A stretch of 64,000 nt of DNA from Sporomusaceae bacterium (GTDB lineage: Bacteria > Bacillota > Negativicutes > Sporomusales > UBA7701). Under the pieces are notes generated by a model that worked only from the letters and a program-made list of their open reading frames with translations, was not told the DNA's origin and ran no database searches. Positions 35,768-47,396 of the stretch are shown here, piece by piece. Every line of letters starts with the position of its first letter. Position 1 is the stretch's first letter. The stretch spans positions 124,001 to 188,000 of the forward strand of contig JAVKTQ010000002.1 in assembly GCA_031460455.1 (NCBI GenBank), in the 5' to 3' direction. The translations under genes were made by a program, and so were the position numbers.

Positions 35768-36915
35768 ATGTACAAGATATTTATCTCCGCCGGAGAGGCG
35801 TCCGGCGACCTCAACGGCGCCAGCGTCGCCGCCGCCCTGAGGAATATTCGGCCCGATATCCGGATCTCCGGCATGGGCGGCGCAATGATGCGTGTCGCCG
35901 GAGTGGAGATCGTCTATGACATCGCCGACCTCGGCGTCATGGGGATCGTCGAGATTGCCAAGAGCCTGCCCAAGCTCTTCCGGCTGCGGGACTTCCTCGC
36001 CGACTGGCTGGCGCGGGAGCGCCCCGACGTCCTGGTGGTCATCGACTACCCCGGGTTCAACACCCGGCTGGCCAAAGTCGCCAAGCGGCTGGGCATCCCG
36101 GTAATCTCCTACATCAGCCCCTCAGCGTGGGCATGGGGGCGCGGCCGGGCCAAAGAGGTCGCGGCAACGGTGACCAAAGTCGCCGCCATCTTCCCCTTCG
36201 AAGCCGACGTTTACCGCCAAGCGGGCGCCGACGTAATCTTCGTCGGTCATCCCCTGCTCGACATCGTCAAGCCCTCGCTGCCCAAGGATGAAGCATACCG
36301 CCTGTTCGGCGCCGATCCGGCGCGGCCGGTGGTGCTGCTTATGCCGGGCAGCCGGCGCCAGGAAATCGACAAACTTCTGCCCGTCATGCTGGCGGCGATG
36401 GAAAAAGTCGTCGAAAAAGTGCCGGATTGTCAAATATTTTTGCCGGTAGCCTCGACAATTTCCCGGGAAATATTGCAAAATATAATAGATGGCTACAAAT
36501 TAGAGGTGCGCCTCATCGCCGGCAACAACTACGACCTGATGAATATAGGCACCGTGGCGATCGCCGCCTCCGGCACCGCCACCCTCGAAACGGCCATCCT
36601 GGGCCTGCCGACGGTCATCGTCTACAAGGTCGCGGCCCTTACTTACCTGCTGGGCAAGATGCTTGTCAAAATCCCCCACATCGGCTTGCCAAATATCGTC
36701 GCCGGCCGCCGCATCGTACCCGAACTCCTGCAGGGCGAGGCCACCGCCGCCAACATCGCCCGCGAAACTCTGCCCATTGTCACCGATACGGCCGTTCGCG
36801 GCCGCATGGCCGCCGACCTGGCTGACGTCAGGCAGAAGCTGGGTGAGAGCGGCGCAGTGGGACGGGTAGCCCAAGTTATACTTGAAGTGGCCTCGCGCGG
36901 CCACGGAGGAGCGGC

Positions 36916-36919
<4 letters not shown>
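35768..36919 (+). CDS. lpxB: Lipid-A-disaccharide synthase LpxB
   Basis: This 383-residue GT-B enzyme starts KIFISAGEASGDLNGASV, which carries the LpxB hallmark SAGEASGD. Later motifs are YISPSAWAWGRGR near 117-129, LLMPGSRRQEIDKLLPVM near 193-210, and ASGTATLETAILGLPTVIVYK near 260-280. It condenses lipid X with UDP-diacyl-GlcN to the disaccharide. CGAGGAG precedes the ATG. It overlaps msbA by four bases (ATGA), so the two are translationally coupled. Confidence 0.96.
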
Positions 36920-38664
<1,745 letters not shown>

Positions 38665-38667
38665 CCG

Positions 38668-39969
38668 ATGAAATTCCTTTACGATATTCTGACGATCATC
38701 CTGGTGCTGGCGGCCATACCGGTGTTCATCTTCCGTCTCATCCGCGAAAAAGGCTTCGGCGAACGGCTCAAGCAAAGCTTCGGCTTCCTGCCCGCCGAGT
38801 CCCTGGCGCCGGTGGCCGGCAAGAATTGCCTGTGGCTGCACGCCGCCTCGGTCGGCGAAATAGTCGCCACCAGCCCGATCATCAGAGAAATACACCGCCA
38901 GCTCCCCGGCGTGCCGGTGCTGATCTCGGTCGTCACGGCCAACGGGTACGAAATGGCCAAGCGCATCATCCCCGAAGCGGACAGCATCATCTTCTTCCCG
39001 CTCGACCTGCCGCTATTGAGCCGGCGGGTGATAACCCGCATTAAGCCCACGCTGTTCGTCCTTGTCGAAACCGAGCTGTGGCCGAACTTCCTGCTCTCCT
39101 GCCGGGATCTCGCCATCCCGGTTATGATGGTCAACGGACGGATAAGCGACAAGAGCGTCGGCAACTACCGCTACCTGTTCACCATCCTCGACCGGATGCT
39201 CGAAACCGTCAACCGTTTCTGCATGCAGTCCACCATCGACGCGCAGTATATCATCCGCCTGGGAGCCAAGCCCCGCCGGGTATTCGTCACCGGCAACACC
39301 AAGTACGATCAGACGCACACCGAAGTCAGCGCCGCCGAACGGGAGCAACTCGCCAGCCTCCTGAAGCTGTCCGGGCAAGTGCCGGTCATCGTCGCTGGCA
39401 GCACCCACCGGGGCGAGGAGGAATTTGTCCTTGCCGCCTTTAACAAAGTAAGAGAAAACATCCCCGGCGCCCGCCTTATCCTCGCGCCGCGCGATAATCT
39501 GCGGGGCAGCGAGGTCGTCTCCCTGGCGGAGAAATACGGTCTGAACGCCGTGCGCCGCACCGACCTCCACAAGGCGGACGGCGGCCATGACGTCATCGTG
39601 CTCGACACAATCGGCGAACTCGGCAAAATATACAGCATCGGCGACGTCGTGTTCGTCGGCGGCAGCCTGGTGGCAACAGGCGGTCACAACATCCTCGAGC
39701 CGGCGGCTCACGGCAAGCCCATCCTCGTCGGCCCCAACATGTTCAACTTCAAGGACAGCTACGCCTTATTCAGCGGGCGGGGCGCCTGCGACACCGTTTA
39801 CGACAGCGCCGATCTCGGCGACAAATTCGTCAGTCTGCTCAGCGACGCCTCTGCCAGGGCGGAGATGGGCGAAAAGGCGCTGGCCATCGTCCGGGAAAAC
39901 CAGGGAGCTGCCATCCGCAGCGTTCAGCATATCAGCGAAGTACTGGCGACACTCCCCCAGCGATCGTGA
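38668..39969 (+). CDS. waaA: Kdo transferase WaaA (KdtA)
   Basis: This 433-residue GT-B enzyme has an N-terminal membrane anchor (about 5-22). Motifs are LWLHAASVGEIVATSPII near 53-70, ETELWPNFLLSCR near 134-146, VTGNTKYDQTHTEVS near 210-224, and SLVATGGHNILEPAAHGKPIL near 332-352. WaaA adds Kdo residues to lipid IVA at the inner membrane; the number of Kdo units added cannot be read from the sequence. It starts four bases after msbA, with GAGGTATAACCG before the ATG. Confidence 0.95.
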   Translation: MKFLYDILTIILVLAAIPVFIFRLIREKGFGERLKQSFGFLPAESLAPVAGKNCLWLHAASVGEIVATSPIIREIHRQLPGVPVLISVVTANGYEMAKRIIPEADSIIFFPLDLPLLSRRVITRIKPTLFVLVETELWPNFLLSCRDLAIPVMMVNGRISDKSVGNYRYLFTILDRMLETVNRFCMQSTIDAQYIIRLGAKPRRVFVTGNTKYDQTHTEVSAAEREQLASLLKLSGQVPVIVAGSTHRGEEEFVLAAFNKVRENIPGARLILAPRDNLRGSEVVSLAEKYGLNAVRRTDLHKADGGHDVIVLDTIGELGKIYSIGDVVFVGGSLVATGGHNILEPAAHGKPILVGPNMFNFKDSYALFSGRGACDTVYDSADLGDKFVSLLSDASARAEMGEKALAIVRENQGAAIRSVQHISEVLATLPQRS

Positions 39970-39979
39970 GGGATATTGT

Positions 39980-41140
39980 ATGATCCGACATGAACCCGTC
40001 CAAGTCTATCTTTACCAGTTGGTGCATGGCCATAAGCGGGGCCCGGTGGCCGCCGTTCTTCTCGGCGTGCTCCGGTTCATGTCGTTTGTCTACGGCCTGG
40101 GTGTCGACATCAAGCTCGGCCTCTACAAAGCCGGGATACTGAAACAGCATAAACTGGCCAGCCGGGTCATCAGCCTCGGCAACATCACCGTCGGCGGCAC
40201 CGGCAAGACCCCCACCGCCCAGCGCCTTGCGGCCATCATCCGCGACCTGGGCTACCGGGTCGTCATCCTCAACCGCGGTTACCGGGCCAACTGGCGCGGC
40301 CAGGTCGGCCTGGTCTCCGACGGCCGGCGCATCTACATGTCGGTCAACGAGGCCGGCGACGAGGCTTACCTGCTGGCGAAGAACCTGCCGGGCGTGGCGG
40401 TCGTCATCGGCAAAAACCGCAACGTCACCGGCGATTACGCCGTCGCCAACCTCAAAGCCGACTTCATCATCCTCGACGACGGCTACCAACACTGGCAGCT
40501 GGCCCGCGACCTCGACATCGTCCTCATCGACAGCATCAATGTCTTCGGCAACAACTTCCTCCTGCCGCGGGGCACGCTCCGCGAACCCCTGACCCACCTA
40601 AACCGCGCCGACGTCTTTCTCCTTACCAAGGTAGACCAGGGCACCGACAATGCCCGCGACATAATCCGCGAGACCCTCGCCCGCTACAACGACCAGGCGC
40701 TGGTCGTCGAAAGCGTCCACAGCCCGCGCTGCTTCATCGAAATCGAAGACTGGTACAAAGGCATCAGGCCGGAAACGGTAGCGCTCGAAACCATCCACAA
40801 GAAAAAAGTCCTGGCATTTTCCGCCCTCGGCAACCCGACCTCCTTCGAGCAGTCGATCAACGACATCGGGGCCATAATCGTCGATTCGGTCCGCTACCCC
40901 GACCATCACGACTACACAATGGCCGAAATGCAGCATGTAATGCAGCGGGCAGTCGACAGTGGCGTATTCGCCCTCGTAACCACCGAAAAAGACGCGGTCA
41001 AAATTCCGTCCGAGTTCATTCACTCCGACCGGCCGCTGCCCCTATACGTATTAGGCATCGAAGTACGATTCGTCGACAACGGCTACCAGGAACTGATGAA
41101 CCTTATCAAATCGGTGGCCGAGCGGGGAGGCAAGCAATGA
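39980..41140 (+). CDS. lpxK: Tetraacyldisaccharide 4'-kinase LpxK
   Basis: This 386-residue protein has a P-loop-like SLGNITVGGTGKTPTA at about residues 64-79. The later motifs LNRGYRANWRG and IILDDGYQHWQLARDLDIVLID are diagnostic for LpxK. It phosphorylates the 4' position of the lipid A disaccharide at the membrane; a hydrophobic stretch near 20-40 could anchor it. ATG 39980 is used; the longer open frame from 39587 runs inside waaA. The stop overlaps kdsB by four bases. Confidence 0.95.
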   Translation: MIRHEPVQVYLYQLVHGHKRGPVAAVLLGVLRFMSFVYGLGVDIKLGLYKAGILKQHKLASRVISLGNITVGGTGKTPTAQRLAAIIRDLGYRVVILNRGYRANWRGQVGLVSDGRRIYMSVNEAGDEAYLLAKNLPGVAVVIGKNRNVTGDYAVANLKADFIILDDGYQHWQLARDLDIVLIDSINVFGNNFLLPRGTLREPLTHLNRADVFLLTKVDQGTDNARDIIRETLARYNDQALVVESVHSPRCFIEIEDWYKGIRPETVALETIHKKKVLAFSALGNPTSFEQSINDIGAIIVDSVRYPDHHDYTMAEMQHVMQRAVDSGVFALVTTEKDAVKIPSEFIHSDRPLPLYVLGIEVRFVDNGYQELMNLIKSVAERGGKQ

Positions 41141-41880
41141 GAACAATCTGCGTCATCCCGGCCCGCTACTCGTCCACCCGCCTGCCGGGCAAACCGCTGG
41201 CCCTGATCGCCGGCAAGCCGATGATCCAGCACGTCTACGAGCGGGCCAGCCAGGCCAAGCTGCCCTGCCGCGTGCTTGTCGCCACCGACCACGAGCAAGT
41301 CTTCGGCGCGGTCAAAGCCTTCGGCGGGGAAGTGATGATGACCTCGCCGCTGCATCCCACCGGCACCGACCGGCTGGCCGAAGTGGCCGCCCGCCATGAA
41401 GACGCCGACGTCATCATCAACGTCCAGGGGGACGAACCGCTCATCGAACCCGCGGTCATCGACCAACTGGCGGGAGAATTTCACCAGGCCCCCGGCCTGA
41501 TGATGGCCACCCTCGCCGCGCCGCTAGCCGAGGCCGAATACCACGCCCCGAGCGTCGTCAAAGTAGTCACCGACCTGGCGGGCTACGCCCTGTACTTTTC
41601 CCGCTCCCTCATCCCCTACCCCCGCAACCCGGCCAACGGCTTGACATACTACAAACACATCGGCATCTACGCCTACCGGCGCGATTTTCTGCTTAAATTC
41701 GCCGCCCTGCCGCCCACGCCGCTGGAAAAAGCCGAATCGCTCGAACAACTCCGGGCGCTCGAGCACGGCTACCGCATCAAAGTCCTCAGCACCGGCTTCA
41801 CCTCCGTGGGCGTGGACACGCCGGAGGATCTGGAAAGAGTGAACGCCATTATCGCCGCACAAGGAGGCTCAGCAAAATGA
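41137..41880 (+). CDS. kdsB: CMP-Kdo synthetase KdsB
   Basis: This 247-residue nucleotidyltransferase starts [20 protein letters not shown] and has [24 protein letters not shown] near 47-70 and [13 protein letters not shown] near 91-103. KdsB activates Kdo with CTP to CMP-Kdo, the donor for WaaA, in the cytosol. It overlaps lpxK and kdsA by four bases at each end (ATGA), a tight operon arrangement. GGGGAGGCAAGC precedes the ATG. Confidence 0.97.
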   Translation: MRTICVIPARYSSTRLPGKPLALIAGKPMIQHVYERASQAKLPCRVLVATDHEQVFGAVKAFGGEVMMTSPLHPTGTDRLAEVAARHEDADVIINVQGDEPLIEPAVIDQLAGEFHQAPGLMMATLAAPLAEAEYHAPSVVKVVTDLAGYALYFSRSLIPYPRNPANGLTYYKHIGIYAYRRDFLLKFAALPPTPLEKAESLEQLRALEHGYRIKVLSTGFTSVGVDTPEDLERVNAIIAAQGGSAK

Positions 41881-42701
41881 AAACAGTGCAAATAGGCTCC
41901 ATCGCCATCGGCGGCAAAAATCCCCTCGCCCTCATCGCCGGGCCGTGCGTCCTCGAAAGCACAGACCGGGCGCGGATGATCGGCCGCGAAGTCAAGGCCA
42001 TCGCCGACCGACTCGGTATCCCCTATATCTTTAAAGCATCGTACGACAAGGCCAACCGTTCGGCCTACAACTCCTTCCGCGGTCCGGGGCTTACGGAAGG
42101 ACTGGCCGCACTGGCCGCCATCAAGGCCGACCTCAAAGTACCGGTCCTGAGCGACATCCACTGCACTACCCAGGTCGAGCCCGCGGCCGCCGTTCTCGAC
42201 ATTCTGCAGATACCCGCCTTCCTCTGCCGCCAGACCGACCTCGTCTACGCGGCGGCCGCCACCGGCAAGGCCGTCAACGTAAAAAAGGGCCAATTCCTGG
42301 CCCCCGGCGACATGAAAAATGTTGTTCAAAAAATCCTCGAAGCAGGCAACGAAAACATCCTCCTCACCGAGCGGGGCGCGACCTTCGGCTACAACAACCT
42401 CGTCGTCGACATGCGCTCGCTGCCCATCATGCGCTCGCTGGGCTACCCGGTCGTCTTCGACGCCACCCACAGCGTCCAGCTTCCCGGCGGAGCAGGCGTC
42501 ACGTCCAGCGGCCAGCGGGAGTATGTCGCCTACCTGGCGCGGGCGGCGGTGGCGGCAGGCGTTGACGCGCTGTTCATGGAAGTGCACGACAACCCGGCGG
42601 AAGCCCTGTCGGACGGCCCCAACATGCTGTACATCGATCAACTCGCGCCGCTCCTCGAAGACCTGCTGGCCATCGACGCGGTTGTGCGCAAACATAAATA
42701 G
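41877..42701 (+). CDS. kdsA: Kdo-8-phosphate synthase KdsA
   Basis: The 274-residue DAHP-synthase-family enzyme has [16 protein letters not shown] near 18-33, [21 protein letters not shown] near 56-76, [21 protein letters not shown] near 162-182, and [12 protein letters not shown] near 194-205. It condenses PEP and arabinose-5-phosphate to Kdo-8-phosphate. The segment [12 protein letters not shown] carries Gly rather than Cys, but metal dependence depends on another position I did not verify. AAGGAGGCTCAGCAAA precedes the ATG. Confidence 0.97.
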   Translation: MKTVQIGSIAIGGKNPLALIAGPCVLESTDRARMIGREVKAIADRLGIPYIFKASYDKANRSAYNSFRGPGLTEGLAALAAIKADLKVPVLSDIHCTTQVEPAAAVLDILQIPAFLCRQTDLVYAAAATGKAVNVKKGQFLAPGDMKNVVQKILEAGNENILLTERGATFGYNNLVVDMRSLPIMRSLGYPVVFDATHSVQLPGGAGVTSSGQREYVAYLARAAVAAGVDALFMEVHDNPAEALSDGPNMLYIDQLAPLLEDLLAIDAVVRKHK

Positions 42702-42715
42702 GGAGGGACAGGCCG

Positions 42716-43684
42716 ATGATCATCGAGCAGGCAAAAGAAGTGCTGGCAGTTGAAGCGGCGGCCATCCAGGCCCTCATCCCCCGCATCGACGGCCAGTTCA
42801 CGGCAGCGGTAAACCTCATCCTCGCTTGTAGCGGCCGGGTAATCGTCACCGGTATGGGCAAATCAGGCCTTGTCGGCAGGAAGATCGCCGCCACCCTTGC
42901 CAGTACCGGCACACCGGCCTTTTTTCTGCATCCGGCCGAAGCCATCCACGGCGACCTCGGCATGGTAACAGGCGAAGACGTCGTCCTCGCCCTGTCCTAT
43001 AGCGGCGAAACGGACGAAGTGCTCAGCATCCTGCCCATAATCCGCCGTATCGGCGCAAAGGTCATCGCCATGAGCGGCCGGGAAAAATCGACCCTTGGCA
43101 GCAACGCCGACGGCTTTCTCGACGTGGCGGTCGAAAGGGAGGCCTGCCCGCTGGGCCTGGCGCCAACCGCCAGCACCACCGCGTCTCTCGCCATGGGCGA
43201 CGCCCTGGCGGTCGCACTCCTCACCGCCCGCCGTTTCACCCCCGAAGACTTTGCCCTCTTCCACCCTGGCGGCACACTTGGCCGGCGCCTGCTCCTCACC
43301 GTCGAGCAGGTCATGCACAGCGGTGAAGACAACCCGGTTACGCCGCTCGGCAGCAGCGTGAAAGAAGCGCTGTTCGTCATCACCGCCAAAGGCCTTGGCG
43401 TCACCTCGATCATCGACGGCGACGGACGCCTGCAGGGCATAATCACCGACGGCGACATCCGGCGCAGCCTCGAAAAGGGATTAGACTTCCTCAACAAGCG
43501 GGTAGAGGAAATAATGACCCGCACCCCACGGACGATAACCGCCGACAGGCTGGCCGCCCAGGCGCTCAACATGATGGAGAAGAACAAGCCGCGCCCCATC
43601 ACGGTGCTGCCGGTCGTCGACGGCGACCAGCGGGCAATTGGTATGATTCACCTTACTGACTTATTGCGTCAAGGAGTGGTATAA
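42716..43684 (+). CDS. kdsD: Arabinose-5-phosphate isomerase KdsD (KpsF/GutQ)
   Basis: This 322-residue protein has an SIS sugar isomerase domain (about 35-170; VIVTGMGKSGLVGRKIAATLASTGTP). Two CBS domains follow at about 205-322 (VTSIIDGDGRLQGIITDGDIRRSLE). It converts ribulose-5-phosphate to arabinose-5-phosphate, feeding KdsA. GGGAGGGACAGG precedes the ATG. Its stop overlaps the kdsC start by one base. Placement between kdsA and kdsC fixes its role over other KpsF/GutQ copies. Confidence 0.96.
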   Translation: MIIEQAKEVLAVEAAAIQALIPRIDGQFTAAVNLILACSGRVIVTGMGKSGLVGRKIAATLASTGTPAFFLHPAEAIHGDLGMVTGEDVVLALSYSGETDEVLSILPIIRRIGAKVIAMSGREKSTLGSNADGFLDVAVEREACPLGLAPTASTTASLAMGDALAVALLTARRFTPEDFALFHPGGTLGRRLLLTVEQVMHSGEDNPVTPLGSSVKEALFVITAKGLGVTSIIDGDGRLQGIITDGDIRRSLEKGLDFLNKRVEEIMTRTPRTITADRLAAQALNMMEKNKPRPITVLPVVDGDQRAIGMIHLTDLLRQGVV

Positions 43685-44229
43685 TGGATACTGAGGTTCG
43701 CGCCCGCCAGGTCAAACTACTGGTTTTCGACGTGGACGGGGTGCTGACCTCGGGCCAACTGCTCTTCGGTCCCGACGGCGAGGCCATGAAGATTTTCCAC
43801 GCCCAGGACGGCCTCGGCATCAACGCCGCCCACCGGGCCGGACTAAAAACCGCCTTGATAACCGGCCGGGAAAGCGAAATGGTGCGCCGGCGGGGAACCG
43901 AACTGTCGATAACCGATATCTGCCAGGGGGCGCAGGACAAAATCGCCCGCCTCGAACAACTGCTCGCCAAGCACCACCTGACGGCCGACGAGGTCGCCTA
44001 CACCGGCGACGACCTCAACGACCTCGCCGTCATGGCGCGGGCCGGTCTGGCCTTGGCGGTAGCCAACGCCGCGCCGGAAGTCAAGGCCGCCGCCCATTAC
44101 GTCACCAGCCGCACCGGCGGGGACGGAGCGGTGCGGGAAATCGTCGAGCTCGTCCTTAAAGCCCAGGGAAAGTGGACCGCGGTTGTCGAAAGCTACCGCC
44201 GCCCCGGCGGGGACAAGCCCTGTCAGTGA
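43684..44229 (+). CDS. kdsC: Kdo-8-phosphate phosphatase KdsC
   Basis: This 181-residue HAD phosphatase has LLVFDVDGVLTSGQL (nucleophile Asp in DVDGV near residues 16-20), a threonine motif in ALITGRESEMVRRR, and the final acidic motif TGDDLNDLAVM near 105-115. KdsC removes phosphate from Kdo-8-phosphate before activation by KdsB. Like other KdsC proteins it has no cap domain. It overlaps kdsD (TAATG), completing the Kdo route within one operon. Confidence 0.95.
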   Translation: MDTEVRARQVKLLVFDVDGVLTSGQLLFGPDGEAMKIFHAQDGLGINAAHRAGLKTALITGRESEMVRRRGTELSITDICQGAQDKIARLEQLLAKHHLTADEVAYTGDDLNDLAVMARAGLALAVANAAPEVKAAAHYVTSRTGGDGAVREIVELVLKAQGKWTAVVESYRRPGGDKPCQ

Positions 44230-44285
44230 AGTGTAGCTGATAAACCGCGCAACGAACGTTTATCTGCGTCACCGGGAGGAAAGCA

Positions 44286-45173
44286 GTGACGAATGCTTGG
44301 CAGTATTACCTGCTCAAAACAATCAGCCGCATAATCTGCCTGCTGCCGTATCCCTGGCTTCTGGCGCTGGGCCGGCTGCTGGGCCGCCTTTATTACCGCA
44401 TCGCCGCTCGCCAGCGCGAGCGGGCCATCGACCAGATAAAACGGGGGCTGGGGCTTACCCGGCCCGAGGCCGAGCGGATCATCCGCAGCCTGTTCGTCAA
44501 GCTCGGCCAGACCTTCCTGGAAGTGATGTACCTGCCGGTTTTTCGTCCGGCGACAATCAACCGGTATATTACGATCGAAAACCGCCATTATCTCGACGAA
44601 GCCCTCGCCCAGGGCAAAGGCGTGGCCGTGCTGTCCGCCCACATGGGCAACTGGGAGTGGCTGGGGGCCGGGCTGTCCATGTACGGCTTCCCGGTGGCCA
44701 GCATCGTAAAAAGCCAGCCAAACGACCAGCACAACCGCATCATCAACGAATACCGCCAGCTTGTCGGCATCGAAATGTTTACGCGCGGCACAACCGACCT
44801 GGTCGCCGCCGCCAAAGCCCTCAAGAACGGACGGGTGCTGGGTTTTTTCTCCGATCAGGATGCCGGCAAGAACGGCGTTTTCATCGAGTTCCTCGGCAAA
44901 ATGGCCTCCACCCCCGTCGGACTGGCCGTCTTCGCCCGGCGGCTGGCTGTGCCGGTCGTGCCGGCGTTCATCGTCCGCCGCGCCGAGGGCGGGCACCATA
45001 TCATCGTCAAACCGCCGCTCAGCTTCACCTTCAGCGGCGACGACACGGCCGACGACTATAACTTCACCGTCCAGGCCACGAGATTAATTGAAGACATGAT
45101 CAGGCAATATCCGGACGAGTGGCTCTGGTTTCAGAAACGGTGGAATACGAAATGGGCAGGTGAACAGGCTTGA
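44286..45173 (+). CDS. Lipid A late acyltransferase, LpxL/HtrB family (copy 2)
   Basis: This 295-residue protein has the acyltransferase motif HMGNWE with His at residue 119. Further segments are SDQDAGKNGVFIEFLGKMAS and the closing YPDEWLWFQKRWNT. It is the second LpxL/LpxM-type gene in the window and similar in plan to 28266-29150. It probably adds the other secondary acyl chain to lipid A; this is inference. It starts with GTG after GGGAGGAAAGCA and overlaps lptC by four bases. Confidence 0.92.
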   Translation: MTNAWQYYLLKTISRIICLLPYPWLLALGRLLGRLYYRIAARQRERAIDQIKRGLGLTRPEAERIIRSLFVKLGQTFLEVMYLPVFRPATINRYITIENRHYLDEALAQGKGVAVLSAHMGNWEWLGAGLSMYGFPVASIVKSQPNDQHNRIINEYRQLVGIEMFTRGTTDLVAAAKALKNGRVLGFFSDQDAGKNGVFIEFLGKMASTPVGLAVFARRLAVPVVPAFIVRRAEGGHHIIVKPPLSFTFSGDDTADDYNFTVQATRLIEDMIRQYPDEWLWFQKRWNTKWAGEQA

Positions 45174-45736
45174 AACTTAGTAAAAGCGCATACCGGGCGA
45201 TAGCCTGCACACTGCTGATAATCGCTGGCGGGCTTTATTATTTCAACAAGGCGGAGCTTCCGCCCCCTCCCGTGGTCCAGGAGGCGAAAGCCGACGACGG
45301 GTCTGCCAACATCACCTTCTTCGGCAGCAAGATCGTCGAACAGCAGGACGGCAAGAAACAGTGGGAGGTCGAAGCCGAGTCGGTGCAGATGAACCCCGGT
45401 ACGAACAGGGCCCAACTGATCAATTTCCAAGCGACGCTCTACCGCGCTGACGGCAGCAAGCTTCACCTTGTCGGCCGCCAGGCGGAACTTGATACCAAAA
45501 CCAGGGATATTCATATGTCGGGCGATATCAAAGCCACCAACAGCGACGGCGCGGTATTCACCTCCGCCACCGCACGCTGGGCCGCCAAGGAGCGCAAGTT
45601 TTTCGGCGGCGGCGGCATAACCATGACGAGAGGGGACACCGTCGTAACCGGCGACCGCGTCGAAGGCGACGAGCAGCTCGAAAAAGTGAAAGTATTCGGC
45701 AATGCCCGTGCTGTAAAAGGAGGAACTCCCCAATGA
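45170..45736 (+). CDS. lptC: LPS export protein LptC
   Basis: This 188-residue protein has an N-terminal membrane helix (about 9-25) and a periplasmic beta-jellyroll of the LptC/OstA type: ITFFGSKIVEQQDGKKQWEVEAESVQM and later LHLVGRQAELDTKTRDIHMSGDI. LptC links the inner-membrane Lpt ATPase complex to LptA. The start is TTG at 45170 inside the previous gene's stop; its site is weak, fitting translational coupling. It overlaps lptA by four bases. Confidence 0.9.
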   Translation: MKLSKSAYRAIACTLLIIAGGLYYFNKAELPPPPVVQEAKADDGSANITFFGSKIVEQQDGKKQWEVEAESVQMNPGTNRAQLINFQATLYRADGSKLHLVGRQAELDTKTRDIHMSGDIKATNSDGAVFTSATARWAAKERKFFGGGGITMTRGDTVVTGDRVEGDEQLEKVKVFGNARAVKGGTPQ

Positions 45737-46452
45737 AACGAAAATTCGCTGCCGCTGCGCTGACAGCACTGATAATGGTGCTGATCGCCGCGACCACAGC
45801 CGTATCCGCCCCGGCCGATAAACCTGTCGAACTCATCGCCGACACCATCGAATACGATGCCAAATCCGGCGTCATGAACGCCCAAGGCGCGGTAAAGCTT
45901 ACCCGCGACAAAGCGGTGCTCACCGGCGCGAACGCCCAGTACAACACAAAGAGCAAAGAAGCTTACGTCTTCGGCAACGTGAAAGTAGTGCGGGAAGACA
46001 CCACCCTGACCGCCAACGAGGTGCGTTCCTTCGAAGATAACTATCTCGTGGCCACCGGCAATGCCGTGCTGATCAAAGGGGAAAATACTCTGGCCGGTCC
46101 GAAAATCGAACACTGGGTGGACCGCCAGTACTCGCTGGTCCCGACCGCAGCCCGCCTGACCATGCCTGACGGCTGGATGACCGCAAACCGCGTCGAAGCC
46201 TTCCACACTGAAGACCGGGCGGTAGCCGACGGCGATGTCCATATCGTCAGCGACAAGCGCAGCCTGGACGCCACCTCCGACAAGGCGGTCTACTACGGCT
46301 CCAAGACCGAACAGGGCAAGGTGGTAATGAGCGGCAACGCCCGCGCCGTCCAGGAGGGCAACATCCTGACCGGCAAAACGCTCACCATCTATCTCGACGA
46401 CAAAGCCATGGACTCCCAGGGACGCTCCAAGCTTGTCGTCAAGCCCCAATAA
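45733..46452 (+). CDS. lptA: LPS transport periplasmic protein LptA
   Basis: This 239-residue exported protein has a signal peptide (about 1-24), then the OstA/LptA jellyroll: PVELIADTIEYDAKSGVMNAQGAVKL and YVFGNVKVVREDTTLTANEV. It appears to hold more than one OstA repeat, being longer than E. coli LptA (185), and could span more of the periplasm per subunit. LptA forms the bridge for LPS between LptC and LptD. AAAGGAGGAACTCC precedes the ATG. lptB follows after 16 bases. Confidence 0.93.
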   Translation: MKRKFAAAALTALIMVLIAATTAVSAPADKPVELIADTIEYDAKSGVMNAQGAVKLTRDKAVLTGANAQYNTKSKEAYVFGNVKVVREDTTLTANEVRSFEDNYLVATGNAVLIKGENTLAGPKIEHWVDRQYSLVPTAARLTMPDGWMTANRVEAFHTEDRAVADGDVHIVSDKRSLDATSDKAVYYGSKTEQGKVVMSGNARAVQEGNILTGKTLTIYLDDKAMDSQGRSKLVVKPQ

Positions 46453-46468
46453 CGGGGCCCGGCACGCG

Positions 46469-47209
46469 ATGTACAATTTATTCGCAAAATATATTGAAAC
46501 AGAAGACCTCGTCAAGACGTACAAAGGGCGCAACGTCGTCGACGGCGTAAGCCTGAGAGTCGACCAGGGCAGAGTCGTTGGCCTGCTCGGCCCTAACGGC
46601 GCCGGTAAAACCACCACCTTCTATATGATAGTGGGCCTGGAGCGGCCTAACAGCGGGCGGATTTTCATCAACGGCGAAGATGTAACCAGCCTGCCGATGT
46701 ATCGCCGCTCGATGTTCGGGCTGGGCTACCTGCCCCAGGAACCGTCGGTCTTCCGCAAACTTACGGTCGAGGAGAACCTGCTCGCAATCCTGGAACTCAA
46801 GGAAGACCTAACCTTGGCCGAGCGTAAGGACAAGGCGGCAGCGCTGATGGAAGAACTGGGCGTCCTAGCCGTGCGCGACCGTCTGGGCTCGCAGCTCTCC
46901 GGCGGCGAACGGCGGCGGGTGGAAATCGCCCGGTCGCTGGCCACCGAGCCGGCCTTCATCTTGCTGGACGAACCCTTTGCCGGCGTTGACCCGATCGCCG
47001 TGGCCGATATCCAGGAAATCATCGGCTTCCTGCGCGACCGGGGCATCGGGGTGCTCATCACCGACCACAATGTCCGCGAAACGCTCAGCATCGTCGACTA
47101 CGCCTATATCCTCAACGACGGCCAGACCCTCATCTGCGGCGACAGCGCCACCATCGCGGCCAGCGAGATAGCGCGGAAGTTCTATCTCGGCGACAAATTC
47201 AGCCTGTAA
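46469..47209 (+). CDS. lptB: LPS export ABC ATPase LptB
   Basis: This 246-residue ATPase has Walker A GPNGAGKTT near 41-49, the Q-loop GLGYLPQEPSVFRKLT typical of LptB near 86-101, signature LSGGERRRVEIARSL near 143-157, and Walker B FILLDEPFAGVDPIAVADI near 164-182, then the ITDHNVRETL switch. It drives LPS extraction with LptF/G. The start is uncertain: ATG 46469 and GTG 46433 both lack a good ribosome site. The N-terminal extension before LVKTYKGR is about ten residues longer than usual. Confidence 0.94.
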   Translation: MYNLFAKYIETEDLVKTYKGRNVVDGVSLRVDQGRVVGLLGPNGAGKTTTFYMIVGLERPNSGRIFINGEDVTSLPMYRRSMFGLGYLPQEPSVFRKLTVEENLLAILELKEDLTLAERKDKAAALMEELGVLAVRDRLGSQLSGGERRRVEIARSLATEPAFILLDEPFAGVDPIAVADIQEIIGFLRDRGIGVLITDHNVRETLSIVDYAYILNDGQTLICGDSATIAASEIARKFYLGDKFSL

Positions 47210-47213
47210 CGTC

Positions 47214-47332
47214 GGCTGCCCCAAAACTTCGTCTAGCGTCGTTGCTCCTCGGTGCGCTTGCCAGCGTACGTTCGAGTACGCGTCGCGGCGCGCCCTTCCG
47301 GTGCGCCTAGCTATACTTGTTTTTGAACAGCC
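47214..47332. repeat. Palindromic intergenic repeat, copy A (119 bp)
   Basis: This fills most of the gap between lptB and lptF. Outer ends pair (GGCTG with CAGCC). The centre GCGTACGTTCGAGTACGC at 47264-47281 and the segments CGTTGCTCCTC and CTTCCGGTGCGCCT are shared with copy B at 51381-51498. The inner arms are imperfect. Confidence 0.7.
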
Positions 47333-47396
47333 TCCGGTCATGTTGCATATACTTTTGGCCGCCAACGCTTTTTCCGCGGCCCGCTAGGAGCGTCAC